Shown here: in pieces, positions 16,924 to 25,279 of the stretch | How positions within the stretch are numbered: the first letter of the stretch is position 1 | Layout: every line of letters begins with the position of its first letter | Source: Aestuariicoccus sp032586235 | Lineage (GTDB): Bacteria; Pseudomonadota; Alphaproteobacteria; Rhodobacterales; Rhodobacteraceae | DNA length: 52,504 bases | Reading direction: 5' to 3' | Assembly: GCF_032586235.1 (NCBI RefSeq) | Contig: NZ_JAWHTD010000030.1 | Coordinates: 1 to 52,504 of the forward strand | Notes under the pieces: model-generated | The model's database searches: none | The model's input: only the letters and a program-made list of their open reading frames with translations | What the model was told of the DNA's origin: nothing | Translations under genes and position numbers: made by a program

Positions 16924-17306
16924 CCGCCGTCCGCCGCGGTTTTCGGGCGCTCGGGTATGGCATCGACATCGAGCGATGCCAGACAGGCCTGCGCGATGTC
17001 GCGGTCTGCCGCCTCGGCGCCGGGCACTGTCGCCCAGCCGGCTTCCATCAGGGCATCCCGGCGCTGGAACGTCGACGCGCCCCGGATCGTCACAAGCTTC
17101 GCGGCGCGGTCGGGATCGGTCCGGGCCATGTCGAGGCAGACCGGCACCATGGCCGCAACGACATCGTCATGGGCCATCGCCATCGCCCTCTCATGCGCCG
17201 TTCCGCCCGTCACCCAGCCGCCCCAGGTGAAGCCGACGATTCCGACAACGGCGGCGCCAATTACGGCCCCGTTGATGCCGGGTTTGATCCATTCGGGAGT
17301 GTTCAT
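16920..17306 (-). CDS. Single-pass membrane protein, unknown family
   Basis: The protein has 128 residues from ATG 17,306, preceded by a strong AGGAGG. One membrane segment lies near the N-terminus (GINGAVIGAAVVGIVGFTWG). The soluble part contains TGGTAHERAMAMAHDDVVAA, a Cys in PVCLDMAR and a second Cys in IAQACLAS. It opens the seven-gene operon and overlaps the repeat-protein gene by 4 bp. I recognise the general look of conserved roseobacter hypotheticals but no named domain. Confidence 0.7.
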   Translation of the reverse strand: MNTPEWIKPGINGAVIGAAVVGIVGFTWGGWVTGGTAHERAMAMAHDDVVAAMVPVCLDMARTDPDRAAKLVTIRGASTFQRRDALMEAGWATVPGAEAADRDIAQACLASLDVDAIPERPKTAADGG

Positions 17307-17423
17307 GAAATTTCCTCCTGCGGAGAAAGCGCCGCCTCGCTTTGAAAGCATTTCCGGTTCCCAGTCAGCTGCCGGTCCAGCGCCTTCTTCCGCGTTAGGC
17401 CCGAAGTCGCCTGGGGATTGCCA

Positions 17424-18629
17424 TCAAGCGGCCATCCGTTCCGGGCGCCGCGAAGACCGCTGGCGCGGTCGCCGCCCTTTCGTCGCTTTCGGAGCGTCTC
17501 CGAATCCTTCCCAGGCGCGGCCTCCGGCGACTTCGACGCGCATGCCGAGCACCTTCTCGATGGCCTTGAGTTCCGACACTTCGTCGGCAGCGCAGAACGC
17601 GACCGCGCGTCCGTGACGTCCGGCACGGGCGGCGCGCCCGATCCGGTGCACGTAGTTCTCCGGCACATTCGGCAGATCGAAATTATAGACATGGCCCACG
17701 CCGGGGATGTCGATCCCGCGTGCCGCGACATCCGTCGCAACGAGGACGCGCACCGAACCGTCCTTGAAGGCAGCGATGGCCCGGTCGCGCTGACCCTGGC
17801 TCTTGTTGCCGTGGATTGAGGTGGCCGCGAAACCGGCCCGGTCGAGGTGCTTCATGAGCCGCTCGGCTCCATGCTTGGTGCGCGAGAAGACCAGCGCGCG
17901 GTCGTCCCGGTGCCCGTCCAACAACTCGATCAAAAGATCCTGCTTCTGGTCCTCCGGGACGAAATGCACGCTGTGGGAAACCTTGTCGGCAACCTTGCCC
18001 GGCGGTGACACCTCGACACGGATCGGCTTGTCGAGGTAGTGCCCGGACAACTCTGCCATTGCCTTCGGCATCGTGGCCGAGAACATCATGGTTTGGCCGT
18101 TCTTGCCCAACATCGGCGCGATGCGGCGCAATGCGTGGACGAAGCCGATGTCGAGCATCTGGTCCGCCTCGTCGAGGACGAGAAACCCTGTCTTGCTGAG
18201 ATCGACGGCCCGGCGATCCATCAGGTCGATCAGCCGGCCCGGCGTGGCGACGAGGATGTCGGTACCACGGGCGAGCTTTTGGGCCTGCGCGTTGATCGAC
18301 TTTCCGCCCACGACGAGCGTGATGCGGAGATCGGCCGTCAGCCCTTCAAGGCTCTGAACGATCTGATTGGCCAGTTCACGCGTCGGCGCAAGAATGAGCC
18401 CGCGCGCCAATTTCGGCGCGGCCTTTTCCTGAGCTTTGGAAAGCGCCACGACCAGCGGAATGCCGAAGGCAACGGTCTTGCCGGTCCCAGTCTGGGCGAT
18501 GCCCAGAATGTCTCGGCCTTGCAGCGCCCGTGGGATCGCCTGTTCCTGGATAGGGGTCGGTTGAGTCAGTCCCAGGGCGTCGAGCCGCGAGACCATGCGA
18601 GCATTGAGCCCGAGTTCATTGAAAGTCAT
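17424..18629 (-). CDS. DEAD-box ATP-dependent RNA helicase (RhlE-like)
   Basis: The protein has 401 residues. All core motifs are present: the Q-motif (TQPTPIQEQAIP), Walker A AQTGTGKT (45-52), PTRELA, TPGR, DEAD (153-156), SAT (184-186), then in the second RecA domain VATDVAARGIDIP and HRIGRAARAGR. The C-terminus is a short basic tail (KGRRPRQRSSRRPER). Such helicases unwind RNA during ribosome assembly and decay, and some are cold-induced. ATG 18,629 has AAGGAA upstream, and the frame is open to 18,701. A cold-shock gene and a desaturase gene lie divergently upstream, which supports a role at low temperature. Confidence 0.92.
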   Translation of the reverse strand: MTFNELGLNARMVSRLDALGLTQPTPIQEQAIPRALQGRDILGIAQTGTGKTVAFGIPLVVALSKAQEKAAPKLARGLILAPTRELANQIVQSLEGLTADLRITLVVGGKSINAQAQKLARGTDILVATPGRLIDLMDRRAVDLSKTGFLVLDEADQMLDIGFVHALRRIAPMLGKNGQTMMFSATMPKAMAELSGHYLDKPIRVEVSPPGKVADKVSHSVHFVPEDQKQDLLIELLDGHRDDRALVFSRTKHGAERLMKHLDRAGFAATSIHGNKSQGQRDRAIAAFKDGSVRVLVATDVAARGIDIPGVGHVYNFDLPNVPENYVHRIGRAARAGRHGRAVAFCAADEVSELKAIEKVLGMRVEVAGGRAWEGFGDAPKATKGRRPRQRSSRRPERMAA

Positions 18630-19085
18630 GTCATTCCTTGGCCGAACCTTGCGTCCGGCGTCACCGCCGAATTCAAACGCGCGCGGTCGGTCGGGGTGCA
18701 CCTAGGGCGAACACTCCGGCACCGCATTGTGCCCGGAGCCGCCTTGGGCGGCGTCCCCCCTTCGTGATGTGGGAAAACGGTGCGTCACGGCCGGGGGCGG
18801 AAGTGAACCCGCCTGCTCACGCGGCAGAGCGATAACACCAGACATACATGGGAAACCGTCGATGGCTTTTCAATGCCGTCCCATCAGCGGTCATCGCCTG
18901 TTAAGCAATTTCGCGACATCGCAAGACAACCCTTGTAAGTCGCTTCGGTAAGGCGCATGTCAGTCGGGCGAGCGATTTTCTCTGCGACCTCCTGCTTCCG
19001 TTCATCCGGCTTCAGTTGATCTCTCAGTCTGACTTTGCCGGGCTGCCGCATCCTGGGGGCAGCGTATGAACAGGAGACCACGGAC
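18630..19085. other. Divergent intergenic region between helicase and cold-shock gene
   Basis: About 455 bp without a convincing gene. It must hold the promoters and 5' leaders of two divergent cold-associated genes. Long structured leaders are known for cold-shock mRNAs, but I did not identify a conserved element here. Confidence 0.4.
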
Positions 19086-19292
19086 ATGGCCAATGGCACC
19101 GTGAAATTTTTCAATACCCAAAAAGGCTTCGGCTTCATCGAGACGGATACGGGCGGTAAGGACGTTTTCGTCCACATCTCCGCCGTCGAACGCGCCGGCC
19201 TGACCGGCCTTTCGGACGCTCAGAAGGTGACGTTCGAGGTCGAGACCGGCCGCGATGGCCGCGAAAGCGCGACCAATCTCGCGCTCGCCTGA
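19086..19292 (+). CDS. Cold-shock domain protein (CspA family)
   Basis: The protein has 68 residues and a single cold-shock domain with both RNA-binding motifs: RNP1 KGFGFIE (13-19) and RNP2 VFVHIS (27-32). It opens with the usual NGTVKFFN. CspA proteins bind single-stranded RNA and melt secondary structure, but not all are cold-induced. ATG 19,086 follows CAGGAGACC. It lies 40 bp upstream of the desaturase gene on the same strand, so co-transcription is likely. Confidence 0.95.
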   Translation: MANGTVKFFNTQKGFGFIETDTGGKDVFVHISAVERAGLTGLSDAQKVTFEVETGRDGRESATNLALA

Positions 19293-19332
19293 CCGCGACG
19301 CCCGGACGCTCCCCACTGAGCGCCCGATCACC

Positions 19333-20361
19333 ATGAGCGATCCCCGTTCCAATGCCGCACATCCGGTCAATGCCCGAGATTGGTCGCGGGTCCTTACCCG
19401 GTACCGTGCGCCCGACCCCGCGCGCAGCGTCCTGGAATTGATCGTTACGCTTGCGCCGTTCCTGGCGACATGGGCCGTCGCCTGGTGGTTGCTCTCCTAC
19501 AGCACAGCCCTCGCGATGTTGCTTGCGCTGGGCGATGCGGCGTTCCTCGTGCGCCTGTTCATGATCCAGCATGATTGCGGCCACGGATCGTTCTTCCGCA
19601 GCAAGCGGCTGTGCAACTGGCTTGGTCGCGCGATTGGCGTGGTGACACTGACGCCATACGACGTCTGGCGCGAAACGCATGCCATTCACCATTCCTCCAC
19701 CGGCAATCTCGACCGGCGCGGCGTCGGCGACCTGCCGACCCTGACGGTCGCCGAGTTTCGCGCGAAGGACCGGGTCGGGCGCGGCCTTTATCGCCTTGTC
19801 CGTCATCCGCTGTTCTTGTTTGGGGTCGTACCCTTCTACACCTTGTTCCTTCAGAACCGGCTTCCGGTCGGTCTGATGCAGTCGGGATGGAGATACTGGC
19901 TCAGCGCCATGGCGACGAACGCCGCAATCGCCACAATCCTGACCGCGCTGGTCTGGTTCGGCGGATGGAACGTGGTGCTCTTCATCTTCTTTCCGACGAT
20001 GCTTCTAGCGGCAAGCACGGGGATGTGGTTCTTTTTCGTCCAGCACCAGTTCGAGCACACCAACTGGAAAAGCGAAGCGGACTGGGACGTCCAAGACGCG
20101 GCGCTGGAGGGCAGTTCCCACTACGATCTTCCGTCGGTTCTGCGCTGGATCACCGGCAACATCGGCGTCCACCACGTCCACCACCTGGCAAGCCGGATCC
20201 CGTTCTATCGCCTGCCCGAAGTGCTTCGTGACCATGACGCGCTCGCAGATTCCAACCGGGTCACCTTGCGGGACAGCCTTGGCTGCGCGCGCCTCGCTCT
20301 ATGGGATGAATCCGCGGGGCGACTAGTGAAATTCGCCGAGGCGCGGGGGCTGCCGAAATGA
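19333..20361 (+). CDS. Membrane fatty-acid desaturase
   Basis: The protein has 342 residues with the three histidine boxes of membrane di-iron desaturases: HDCGH (80-84), HAIHH (116-120) and HHVHH (280-284). Hydrophobic segments lie around 40-75 and 190-245. These enzymes insert double bonds into acyl chains and keep membranes fluid, often as a cold response. Position of desaturation and electron donor cannot be read from sequence. It is directly downstream of the cold-shock gene. Confidence 0.9.
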   Translation: MSDPRSNAAHPVNARDWSRVLTRYRAPDPARSVLELIVTLAPFLATWAVAWWLLSYSTALAMLLALGDAAFLVRLFMIQHDCGHGSFFRSKRLCNWLGRAIGVVTLTPYDVWRETHAIHHSSTGNLDRRGVGDLPTLTVAEFRAKDRVGRGLYRLVRHPLFLFGVVPFYTLFLQNRLPVGLMQSGWRYWLSAMATNAAIATILTALVWFGGWNVVLFIFFPTMLLAASTGMWFFFVQHQFEHTNWKSEADWDVQDAALEGSSHYDLPSVLRWITGNIGVHHVHHLASRIPFYRLPEVLRDHDALADSNRVTLRDSLGCARLALWDESAGRLVKFAEARGLPK

Positions 20362-20410
20362 CCAGGAGTCGCACCCATCTAGCCAATCATCATTCTCGGA
20401 GTACACCACC

Positions 20411-21088
20411 ATGACACGTTTCAGCACGGAAGCTCGTACGGCCACAGGTCGCGACCTCTTCAAGGACAAGAAGAAAAAGAAGGTTTCCGAGCGCTCGTCG
20501 GATACACCGTCCGCGATCCAGCTGGGCGAACACGGCCGGTACCAGATCAAGTCCGGGCGGCTTTCAGGTGAATACGTGGCCAGGGCCTTTCCGAAACCGC
20601 CGACAAACGCGCGCGGGATGATTGCCGAAGCCAGAGGCGCGACGGAAGAGGCCGCTATCGCCGCCTTGCACGACGTCATCGATGCGAGGGAAGTTCGCAG
20701 AGCAGACGATCGACGGGCCGATCCGGCAACGGGTCTTGCCGTTCCGAGTACCGAGGAATTCGTCGAAGCAATTGTGCAGGTTGCCCTTTCGCGCCCGCAA
20801 CGCGCCATGCTGACTGCCCTCGCTTTGGCCGAAGACGAAGGCTTGTCCGAGCTGAATGTCGCGAGCGCAGCCGGTTACAAATCGAACGCTTCGGCCAATC
20901 GCGCGCTCGTGTCGGCCGGGCTGTTGATTGCCAGCTACCTCTCCCTGGAAGCACCTGTTGACACCGGGACCGGCGAACACGACGGAACGGTGTTTCTGGG
21001 CTACCGAGGCCCGCAAAGAAAAGATGACAAACCGGGAAACTGGGTCCTTCACGCCGAGCTGCGCGAAGCAGTTAGGTCTGCCGGATAA
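20411..21088 (+). CDS. Hypothetical protein
   Basis: The protein has 225 residues and no recognised family. The N-terminus has a lysine run (FKDKKKKKVSE). The middle (GATEEAAIAALHDVIDAREV) is helical. Residues ~130-180 (RPQRAMLTALALAEDEGLS then LNVASAAGYKSNASANRALV) resemble a small helix-turn-helix-like bundle. A regulatory or nucleic-acid role is possible but unproven. It follows the desaturase by 50 bp on the same strand and may share its transcript. Confidence 0.6.
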   Translation: MTRFSTEARTATGRDLFKDKKKKKVSERSSDTPSAIQLGEHGRYQIKSGRLSGEYVARAFPKPPTNARGMIAEARGATEEAAIAALHDVIDAREVRRADDRRADPATGLAVPSTEEFVEAIVQVALSRPQRAMLTALALAEDEGLSELNVASAAGYKSNASANRALVSAGLLIASYLSLEAPVDTGTGEHDGTVFLGYRGPQRKDDKPGNWVLHAELREAVRSAG

Positions 21089-21611
21089 ACGACATCGCCC
21101 GAACGCCCGTTTCGATGCCTGAAGGGCACGCGACGAGGCCCGAATATGGAGGATGTGCGCCCTGATGCGTCAGCCGGGTTGGCCTGTTCCAAGGTTCAGG
21201 CGCACCGTACCACCGAAAACGGCCGCATGCAGCGCGAAATCGCGCGATCGAAACATGAACATAAGCTGCACATGAAGCCGTGCAAGTCACTGAAATAAAG
21301 CCAAAATCGCCTCCATCCATCACGGGGCAGATTTGCTCTTGCCGTCCAATGGCAGGTCTTCGCCCGAGTTCCGACGTGGCAGCTGAAGCAGAGATCGTCT
21401 GTTTCGGGCTCGACGCAGCCATCTGAGTATTTCCCTGAGATGACGGCTAACTGCCTTCGAGCAGTCGTTCGGTCACGGAAAGCCGAGCTTTCAGCTCTCA
21501 ATGACCGCTTCGACCAGGACCTGACGCTGGCTACAAGTCGAAGAATGACTGGCTCGCGGACAAAGTGAGCTTTCGTTGACAATTCAGCAATGTCTGCTCT
21601 CGTTGAATCGC
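21089..21611. other. Noncoding stretch
   Basis: About 520 bp with no recognised gene, RNA or repeat. Short frames on both strands lack family features. It borders a truncated gene and an IS6 element, so it may be decaying sequence. Confidence 0.4.
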
Positions 21612-21809
21612 TCATTCCGAAAGTCCCGCGTTTGCCAGCAGCGCGGTCAATCGGTTCAGGGTCTCGGCGTCACGATACGGTTCATGTCGGCGAAACACCC
21701 CAAGATTGAACCGGGGATGCTTTTGTCGCAGAGCGGCAACAGTCTCTGCAGCCGCGGTCGCCTGACCCGCCATCGCTTGGGCAATCGCCAACAACGTAAA
21801 ACCCCAAAC
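21612..21809 (-). pseudogene. C-terminal remnant, probably of a TPR-containing adenylate cyclase-type protein
   Basis: About 65 residues remain: WGFTLLAIAQAMAGQ, ETVAALRQKHPRFNLGVFRR, and HEPYRDAETLNRLTALLANA with a final AGLSE. This matches the usual ending of adenylate/guanylate cyclase-TPR fusion proteins, where the last motif reads like 'P.f....r...Pykdp...er....Lr.aGl'. The 5' part is cut exactly at the end of the IS6 element at 21,810. The family is inferred from a short tail only. Confidence 0.5.
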
Positions 21810-22607
21810 GGCATTGTCACAGTAAATCGCTGTTGCCACGAGTGCCTTCCGAGCGCGGCCTCAGGCCGCCACGATTTCATGCCAGTCGGCTGAGGCCCGG
21901 GCGCGGAGGGTTTTCAGCGTGCGGCGGGAAATCAGATGACGTTGTACATTGAAATGGTTGGCGATGGCGGCGTGGGTCGACAAAAAGCGTTGCGCCGATC
22001 CGGGCGACTTGAACCGAATTTGTTGTCGCTCCCGGCGCCGGGTCGGCTGATGCGAAACCTCTGCCCGATTGTTCGACCGTCCTCCGGTGACGTGGCGATC
22101 AGTCATGCCCAACTCGCGCAGAGCGGCGCCGTAGGACCGGAGCCGGTCCGTCACGACTGCAATTGGCACGTAGCCCTGCCGCTTCAGCAATTTCCGCAGC
22201 AATTTCAATGCCGCTTTCCGGTCTCGCTTCGATTGGACCAGTATGTCGAGGACCTCTCCCTCGTCGTCGACAGCGCGCCAGAGATAGACGATCTTGCCGC
22301 CGATCTTGAGGAAGACTTCATCCAGGTGCCAGCGATCGGAGGGCCGTGGTCGGCGACGGCGGACCTTCTCGGCGTAGAGGCGGCCAAACTTCAGCGTCCA
22401 CCGCCGAACGGTCTCGTAGGACACGTCGATGCCCCGTTCAGCGAGCATTTCCTCGACATCGCGATAGCTCAGCGCGAACCGGAAGTAGAGCCAGACGGCA
22501 TGTTGAATGATCGCCGGTGGGAACCGGTGGCGTGAGTAGGAGACTTGGCGCATGACGAGTACTACCGTCAGATCATCAAGATGGCCAAGCGTTAATGTGA
22601 CGGCGCC
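21810..22607 (-). mobile_element. IS6-family insertion sequence
   Basis: About 798 bp carrying one transposase gene. The ends are imperfect inverted repeats. The left end reads GGCATTGTCACAGTAAATCG and the right end, reverse-complemented, reads GGCGCCGTCACATTAACGCT. The flanks (CCCCAAAC at 21,802-21,809 and CATCGAGG at 22,608-22,615) do not match, so there is no 8-bp target duplication. This implies rearrangement after insertion. Confidence 0.75.
21861..22553 (-). CDS. IS6-family transposase
   Basis: The protein has 230 residues. It starts with an HTH-like region (FPPAIIQHAVWLYFRFALS, YRDVEEMLAERGIDVSYETV) and carries the DDE triad: WHLDEVFLKIGG, VTDRLRSYGAAL and, after NNRAEVSHQPTRRRERQ, the Glu of RRERQ. 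It ends in a short basic tail. ATG 22,553 (MRQVSYSRHRFPP) fits the family start, although the frame is open to 22,610 at the IS edge. IS6 elements move by forming cointegrates. The gene looks intact and may be active. Confidence 0.92.
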   Translation of the reverse strand: MRQVSYSRHRFPPAIIQHAVWLYFRFALSYRDVEEMLAERGIDVSYETVRRWTLKFGRLYAEKVRRRRPRPSDRWHLDEVFLKIGGKIVYLWRAVDDEGEVLDILVQSKRDRKAALKLLRKLLKRQGYVPIAVVTDRLRSYGAALRELGMTDRHVTGGRSNNRAEVSHQPTRRRERQQIRFKSPGSAQRFLSTHAAIANHFNVQRHLISRRTLKTLRARASADWHEIVAA

Positions 22608-23121
22608 CATCGAGGCGTCGATAGATCACGTCCTGCAAGGCCACGCCCCTTATCCGGCGATGTCCATCGACCGGATCTGGAACCTGCTCAAGGCCAACGC
22701 GCCCGCGCAGAGGTTCTTTGCCCTGGCCGGGGCGCGGGGCGACCCCAACCTTATGCGCGAGATGCTGTCCCCCGGCCCCCTGCGCGACACCATCGTGAAT
22801 TGGGAGGAGACCGCCCGCTCGTTGCTGCGGCTGCTGGAACTGGAGGTTGCCCGCCGCCCTCACGACACCGAGGCCATCGCGCTTCACGCCGAGCTGCTTG
22901 CGCTGGACGGGGTGCAGGCGTTGATGAGCACGCCCCGAAGCGGGCTGAATGCCCCGGTTCTCGCGATCAGGATCCGGATCGGGGAAGAGGTGCTCGAGCT
23001 GTTCTCGCTGATCGCGACCATCGGCATGAGCGCCGACGCGACCTTTGACGACCTGCGGATCGAGACGCTCTTGCCCGCCAACGACGAAACGCGCGCCTGG
23101 TTTGCACTGAATTTCGCCTAG
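22608..23121 (+). pseudogene. XRE-family regulator, N-terminally truncated (MmyB-like ligand-binding domain only)
   Basis: About 170 residues match the MmyB-like sensor domain that follows an XRE helix-turn-helix: HVLQGHAPYPAMSIDRIWNL, LREMLSPGPLRDTIVNWEE-like arrangement, then TARSLLRLLELEVARRPHD, IEL-type strand and LRIETLLPANDETRAWF near the end. The DNA-binding domain is absent because the IS6 element ends at 22,607. A frame open from 22,552 could start inside the IS, but the product would lack the HTH. It is very probably non-functional as a regulator. Confidence 0.7.
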
Positions 23122-23163
23122 GCCAAGCGTTGCGTTCGATGCGCCCAGGCCGGTCTTACCGTC

Positions 23164-23955
23164 CTATCGGCGGAACAGACCCCGCAGGCTTTGCACCGCG
23201 ACAAAGATCAGCGCCGCCGCGCAGACGATGGTCGGCCCGGCGGGCGTGTCGAGCCAGAATGCCCCTTGCATCCCGCCCAGCGCCGACAGCACGCCGAACC
23301 CGGCGGCGATCAGCGCCATGCGCTCGGGCGTGTCCGACAGCGGACGCGCGGCGGCGGCGGGGATCAGCAGCAGCGCCCCGATCAGCAGTGCGCCCACCAC
23401 CTTGATCGCGACCGCCACCACCAGCGCCAGCGCCACCGTCAGCGCCATCTGTTCGCGGCGCGCGTGGATGCCCCCGGCCGCCGCCAGATCCGGCGAAAGC
23501 GTCGCGGTCAAAAGCGCGTTCCAGCGCCAGGCCAGCAGCGCCAAAACCAGCGCCGCGCCGCCCCAGATGATCGCCAGATCGCCCCGCGTCACCGCCAGAA
23601 TGTCGCCGAAAAGATAGGCCGCCAGGTCAAGCCGCGCGCCATCCACAAAGGTGATCGCCACCAGCCCGAAGGCCAGCGCCGAATGCGCGATCACCCCCAG
23701 CGCGGTGTCGATCGCCACCTCGCGCCCCGACCAGTAGACCACCGCCAGCGCCATCACCAGCGCCACCGCCAGCGCGCCGGTGAAGACCGGCAGGCTCAGC
23801 GCCAGCGACAGCGCCACGCCCAGGATCGCCGCATGGGCTGTGGCGTCGCCGAAATAGGCCATGCGCCGCCAGACCACGAAACAGCCCAGCGGCGCCGCCG
23901 CCAGCGCCACGCCCATGCCCGCCAGCGCGGCGCGGATCAGGAAATCGTCCAGCAT
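23164..23955 (-). CDS. znuB: Zinc ABC transporter permease ZnuB
   Basis: The protein has 263 residues with eight to nine hydrophobic segments and the ABC-3 permease pattern: CFVVWRRMAYFGDATAHAAI near the start, LLIGALLLIPAAAARPLSD in the middle. It forms the membrane channel for zinc delivered by ZnuA and energised by ZnuC. The ATG at 23,955 overlaps the znuC stop by one base (TGATG). A TTG one codon earlier is possible. It is the third gene of zur-znuC-znuB. Confidence 0.92.
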   Translation of the reverse strand: MLDDFLIRAALAGMGVALAAAPLGCFVVWRRMAYFGDATAHAAILGVALSLALSLPVFTGALAVALVMALAVVYWSGREVAIDTALGVIAHSALAFGLVAITFVDGARLDLAAYLFGDILAVTRGDLAIIWGGAALVLALLAWRWNALLTATLSPDLAAAGGIHARREQMALTVALALVVAVAIKVVGALLIGALLLIPAAAARPLSDTPERMALIAAGFGVLSALGGMQGAFWLDTPAGPTIVCAAALIFVAVQSLRGLFRR

Positions 23956-24710
23956 CAATGGGTGTGCTCGTGGCTGTGGGAATGCTCGTGGCCATGGGGA
24001 TGGTCATGGCTGTGCGAATGTTCGTGCCGGTAAAGCGCCAGCGCCCCCTGCGTGCCGCTGCCGAAGAGCGCGCGGTATTCCGCGGCCTGGGCCACGACCT
24101 CGGGGTGGCCTTCGCAGCAGACATGGCCGTTGAGACAGATCACCCGGTCCGAGGCGCTCATCACCACGTGCAATTCGTGGCTCACCATCAGCACCGCGCA
24201 GCCGAGCGACGTGCGGATATCCTCGATCAGGCGGTAGAACGCCGCCGAGCCCGGCTGGTCCAACCCCTGCGTCGGCTCGTCCAGGATCAGCAGTTCGGGC
24301 CGGTTGAGCAGCGCCCGCGCCAGAAGGGCGCGCTGAAACTGTCCGCCCGACAGGTCGGACATCTGCCGGTCGGCAAGGCTCGTGGCCCCGGCCTGCGCCA
24401 GCGCCGCCGCTTGGGTCGCCGCATCGCTGCGATGCGGCAGGTTCAGAAACCGCGTGACCGTCATCGGCAAGGTCGGGTCGATGGCCAGCTTTTGCGGCAC
24501 ATAGCCCAGCCGCAGCCCCGGCTTGCGGGTCACCCGCCCCCGCGACAAGGGCACGGACCCGACCAAAGCCCGCACGAGCGTCGATTTGCCCGATCCGTTC
24601 GGGCCCACAAGGGTGACGATCTCGCCCGGGGTGATCGTCAGATCGACCCCCTGCAAAACCGTGCCGCCGCCATAGGCCACCGACAGGTCCTTGGCTGCGA
24701 TCAGGCTCAT
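23955..24710 (-). CDS. znuC: Zinc ABC transporter ATP-binding protein ZnuC
   Basis: The protein has 251 residues with Walker A GPNGSGKST (36-44), the signature LSGGQ (120-124), Walker B LLILDEP and the switch region SHELH. The last ~23 residues are a histidine-rich tail of alternating His with Ser, Asp or Glu, likely a zinc-binding or sensing tail on the cytoplasmic side. The start overlaps the zur stop (ATGA), so zur and znuC are translationally coupled. Confidence 0.93.
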   Translation of the reverse strand: MSLIAAKDLSVAYGGGTVLQGVDLTITPGEIVTLVGPNGSGKSTLVRALVGSVPLSRGRVTRKPGLRLGYVPQKLAIDPTLPMTVTRFLNLPHRSDAATQAAALAQAGATSLADRQMSDLSGGQFQRALLARALLNRPELLILDEPTQGLDQPGSAAFYRLIEDIRTSLGCAVLMVSHELHVVMSASDRVICLNGHVCCEGHPEVVAQAAEYRALFGSGTQGALALYRHEHSHSHDHPHGHEHSHSHEHTH

Positions 24711-25186
24711 GCGGCGTCCCCGGTGCAGCGCGGGCAGAGCCCCTCGGCCTCGATCACCATCCGCTCGACCTTGAACCCCAGCTCGGCCCCGGCGTGGCGA
24801 ATGGCGCGGGCCGCGGGGCGGGCGGGCGCCTCGGCGACGCTGTTGCAGGCCCGGCAGATCAGGAAGGCCGGCGCGTGCCGGGTGCCGGGATGGGCGCAGG
24901 CGATAAAGGCGTTCAGACGCTCGATCTTGTGGGCAAAGCCGTGGCCGACGAGGAATTCCAGCGCCCGGTAGGCCACCGGCGGCTGCGAGCCCAGCCCCTC
25001 GTCGCGCAAGACGTCGAGCACGTCATAGGCCCCCATGGCCCGGTGCTCCTGCAGCAGGATCTCGATCACGCGGCGGCGCACGGGCGTCAGTTGCAGCCCC
25101 TGCTCGCCGCAGGTTTCCTCGACCGAGCGCAAGGCCTCGGCGATACAGCTTTGGTGATCGTGGCGTTCGAATCCGAGCGCGGACAT
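24707..25186 (-). CDS. zur: Fur-family zinc regulator Zur
   Basis: The protein has 159 residues: a winged-helix N-terminus (LTPVRRRVIEILLQEHRAMG then YDVLDVLRDEG) and a metal-binding C-terminal domain with CRAC (LICRACNSV) and a terminal CPRC for the structural zinc. Placement first in a zur-znuCB operon, divergent from znuA, identifies the zinc member of the family. It should repress both transcripts when zinc is plentiful. Palindromic boxes in the gap at 25,217-25,266 are the probable targets. Confidence 0.93.
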   Translation of the reverse strand: MSALGFERHDHQSCIAEALRSVEETCGEQGLQLTPVRRRVIEILLQEHRAMGAYDVLDVLRDEGLGSQPPVAYRALEFLVGHGFAHKIERLNAFIACAHPGTRHAPAFLICRACNSVAEAPARPAARAIRHAGAELGFKVERMVIEAEGLCPRCTGDAA

Positions 25187-25216
25187 GTCGGCTCCTCTTT
25201 GCGGCCTCGGGGGGTT

Positions 25217-25266
25217 GATATGTTATAATATACAGGTTAGCAAGCGCGTCATGTTATATCATAACA
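25217..25266. promoter_or_regulatory. Two Zur-like boxes in the zur/znuA divergent region
   Basis: Box 1 is GATATGTTATAATATAC (25,217-25,233). Box 2 is the perfect palindrome TGTTAT-ATC-ATAACA (25,252-25,266). Both resemble the AT-rich GTTATA-type Zur boxes of proteobacteria in an otherwise high-GC region. Box 2 ends 13 bp before the znuA ATG, so binding would also block its ribosome loading or transcription start. Confidence 0.75.
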
Positions 25267-25279
25267 CTCAGAGGACGAC

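Noticed and set aside
13159..17306. Reading the transglutaminase-like genes as the common alpha-E / ATP-grasp / transglutaminase cluster
   Set aside because: No alpha-E or circularly permuted ATP-grasp gene is present within the operon or its flanks.
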